A stretch of DNA of 38,302 bases, from the NCBI GenBank assembly GCA_028274865.1, contig JAQCMY010000087.1, positions 1-38,302 on the forward strand. The letters run 5' to 3'. Origin of the DNA: Haloferacaceae archaeon (GTDB lineage Archaea > Halobacteriota > Halobacteria > Halobacteriales > Haloferacaceae). Below are positions 37,463 through 38,302 of this stretch, one piece after another. The position numbers and the translations under genes are program-made. The notes under the pieces were generated by a model, which had not been told where the DNA came from, ran no database searches, and worked only from the letters and a program-made list of their open reading frames with translations. Positions within the stretch are counted from its first letter, which is position 1. Each line of letters opens with the position of its first letter.

Positions 37463-37716
37463 CTAGATGTTCGGTTCGGTGATCGCGCTCAGTCCTTGTG
37501 GAATGTAGTCTTTCAGCGTCGAGAGATCAGAATAAGACGGTAGTTGAACCACCCTTGCAATTGGTCCCAGCACCTTTCGATGGCGTTCAGTTCGGGAAGC
37601 TTTGACGGGAAGTACCGGACTCCAACAATTCGAGTCGTGTCTGTCGAGAACTGAATCCATTCGGTGGCTGGCAGTCTCGACGACGCGACAATGGGCGAAA
37701 TCGACGACGCACTCAA
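37463..37716 (-). pseudogene. IS630-type transposase C-terminal remnant (frameshifted)
   Basis: One frame gives 'LPELNAIERCWDQLQGWFNYRL'; the neighbouring frame continues 'SDLSTLKDYIPQGLSAITEPNI*'. Characteristic PELN-IE-W block with the N-terminal part absent. Confidence 0.75.
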
Positions 37717-37829
37717 ATTAAGTCACGGGTTCGGCTGATCGAGAGACCCTGTACAAAGAAATCAGTGTCAGATCCGTATGCATTGAGATGACCAGTCTCA
37801 ACTTCTGTCGGTCCTCGCTCTGCGCGAGG

Positions 37830-38237
37830 TCATTCGTCTCCGAGTCCCGATAGCCGAGCCTGAATTTCCTCAGCATCCGCATTAGAGAGCGCTTCTACAC
37901 CGAACTGGACGAGTAGCGGGTAGAAGTGGCGGTTCTTCTTGAACTCGTCCTGCCCCGCCTTGCGGAGCTTCAGCTGGGACTCGAGGTAGGTATCCTCCAT
38001 CTCGTCGAGGACATCGTCGGGAATGTAGATCGTCCGCCCATTCCATTCGTCCTTGATGTTCGTCTTCGTTTTGCTCGTTTCGTTCGTTTCACTCGTTGAA
38101 GTCGATTCGGCCGTTTCGGTCGATGAACTGGTTTCCACCGTTTCACTCACCTCACTCGTTTCGCTGGATTCGACCTCCTCGTCCTCCTCTTCGTAGTTGC
38201 CCTCGATGCCGGAAGCATCGCCCCAGCCGTCGGTCAT
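37830..38237 (-). CDS. ParA-associated partner protein (putative plasmid partition/centromere-binding), 135 aa
   Basis: Ser/Thr/Glu-rich N-terminal linker and C-terminal 'WNGRTIYIPDDVLDEMEDTYLESQLKLRKAGQDEFKKNRHFYPLLVQFGVEAL'. Start overlaps the upstream ORF stop by ATGA. Confidence 0.65.
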   Translation of the reverse strand: MTDGWGDASGIEGNYEEEDEEVESSETSEVSETVETSSSTETAESTSTSETNETSKTKTNIKDEWNGRTIYIPDDVLDEMEDTYLESQLKLRKAGQDEFKKNRHFYPLLVQFGVEALSNADAEEIQARLSGLGDE

Positions 38238-38302
38238 GCTTCCACCTCCTCAGGTGCGGTCTTCTCAAACGTCTCGTCGAACAGGTCTGCAATCTCGTTG
38301 AA
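38234..38302 (-). CDS. C-terminal end of an upstream gene, probably ParA family ATPase (5' end outside window)
   Basis: Open frame to the window edge: FNEIADLFDETFEKTAPEEVEA*, with ATGA overlap into the 38237 gene. The ParA assignment rests on context and the typical C-terminal pattern only. Confidence 0.45.
   Translation of the reverse strand, partial: FNEIADLFDETFEKTAPEEVEA

Noticed and set aside
37049-37466. Small + strand ORFs (37049-37324, 37257-37466) as genes
   Set aside because: No recognisable domain, sit in a decayed region; possibly relics of another mobile element but not supportable.
1-38302. tRNA or rRNA genes
   Set aside because: No tRNA cloverleaf or rRNA signature noticed on reading; a tRNAscan/Infernal run would be needed to exclude them formally.

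Overview
This is a haloarchaeal-type window: high GC, very acidic proteins, and TATA-like boxes about 27 nt upstream of some starts. It is probably plasmid or megaplasmid DNA, because the right end carries a ParA-like C-terminus, its partner gene and a decayed IS630-type transposase tail. About 31 kb (1-31.2 kb) is a dense island of eight large HEAT/ARM-type repeat proteins. Three of these share a distinctive 'RALGE' repeat. Interleaved with them are: (i) a two-gene unit of a coiled-coil protein with ESCRT-III-like layout, followed 27 bp later by an AAA+ ATPase with an apparent MIT + AAA + C-terminal-helix (Vps4/CdvC-like) architecture; (ii) a PAN-like AAA+ ATPase without an HbYX tail; (iii) a 1657-aa DUF4011/SF1 helicase/Vsr-like nuclease/DUF3320 protein; (iv) a frameshifted zinc-ribbon-CAP gene and several orphan proteins. 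An ADP-ribosylglycohydrolase follows, then a class II lanthipeptide locus: a CCG-type LanM, a precursor with a compact TFTCVCTCKCTLSC core, and a SAM methyltransferase. The best candidates for an undescribed system are the Vps4/ESCRT-III-like pair inside the HEAT/AAA+/helicase island, and the lanthipeptide locus. All calls come from reading the sequence and the ORF track; no database search was run.
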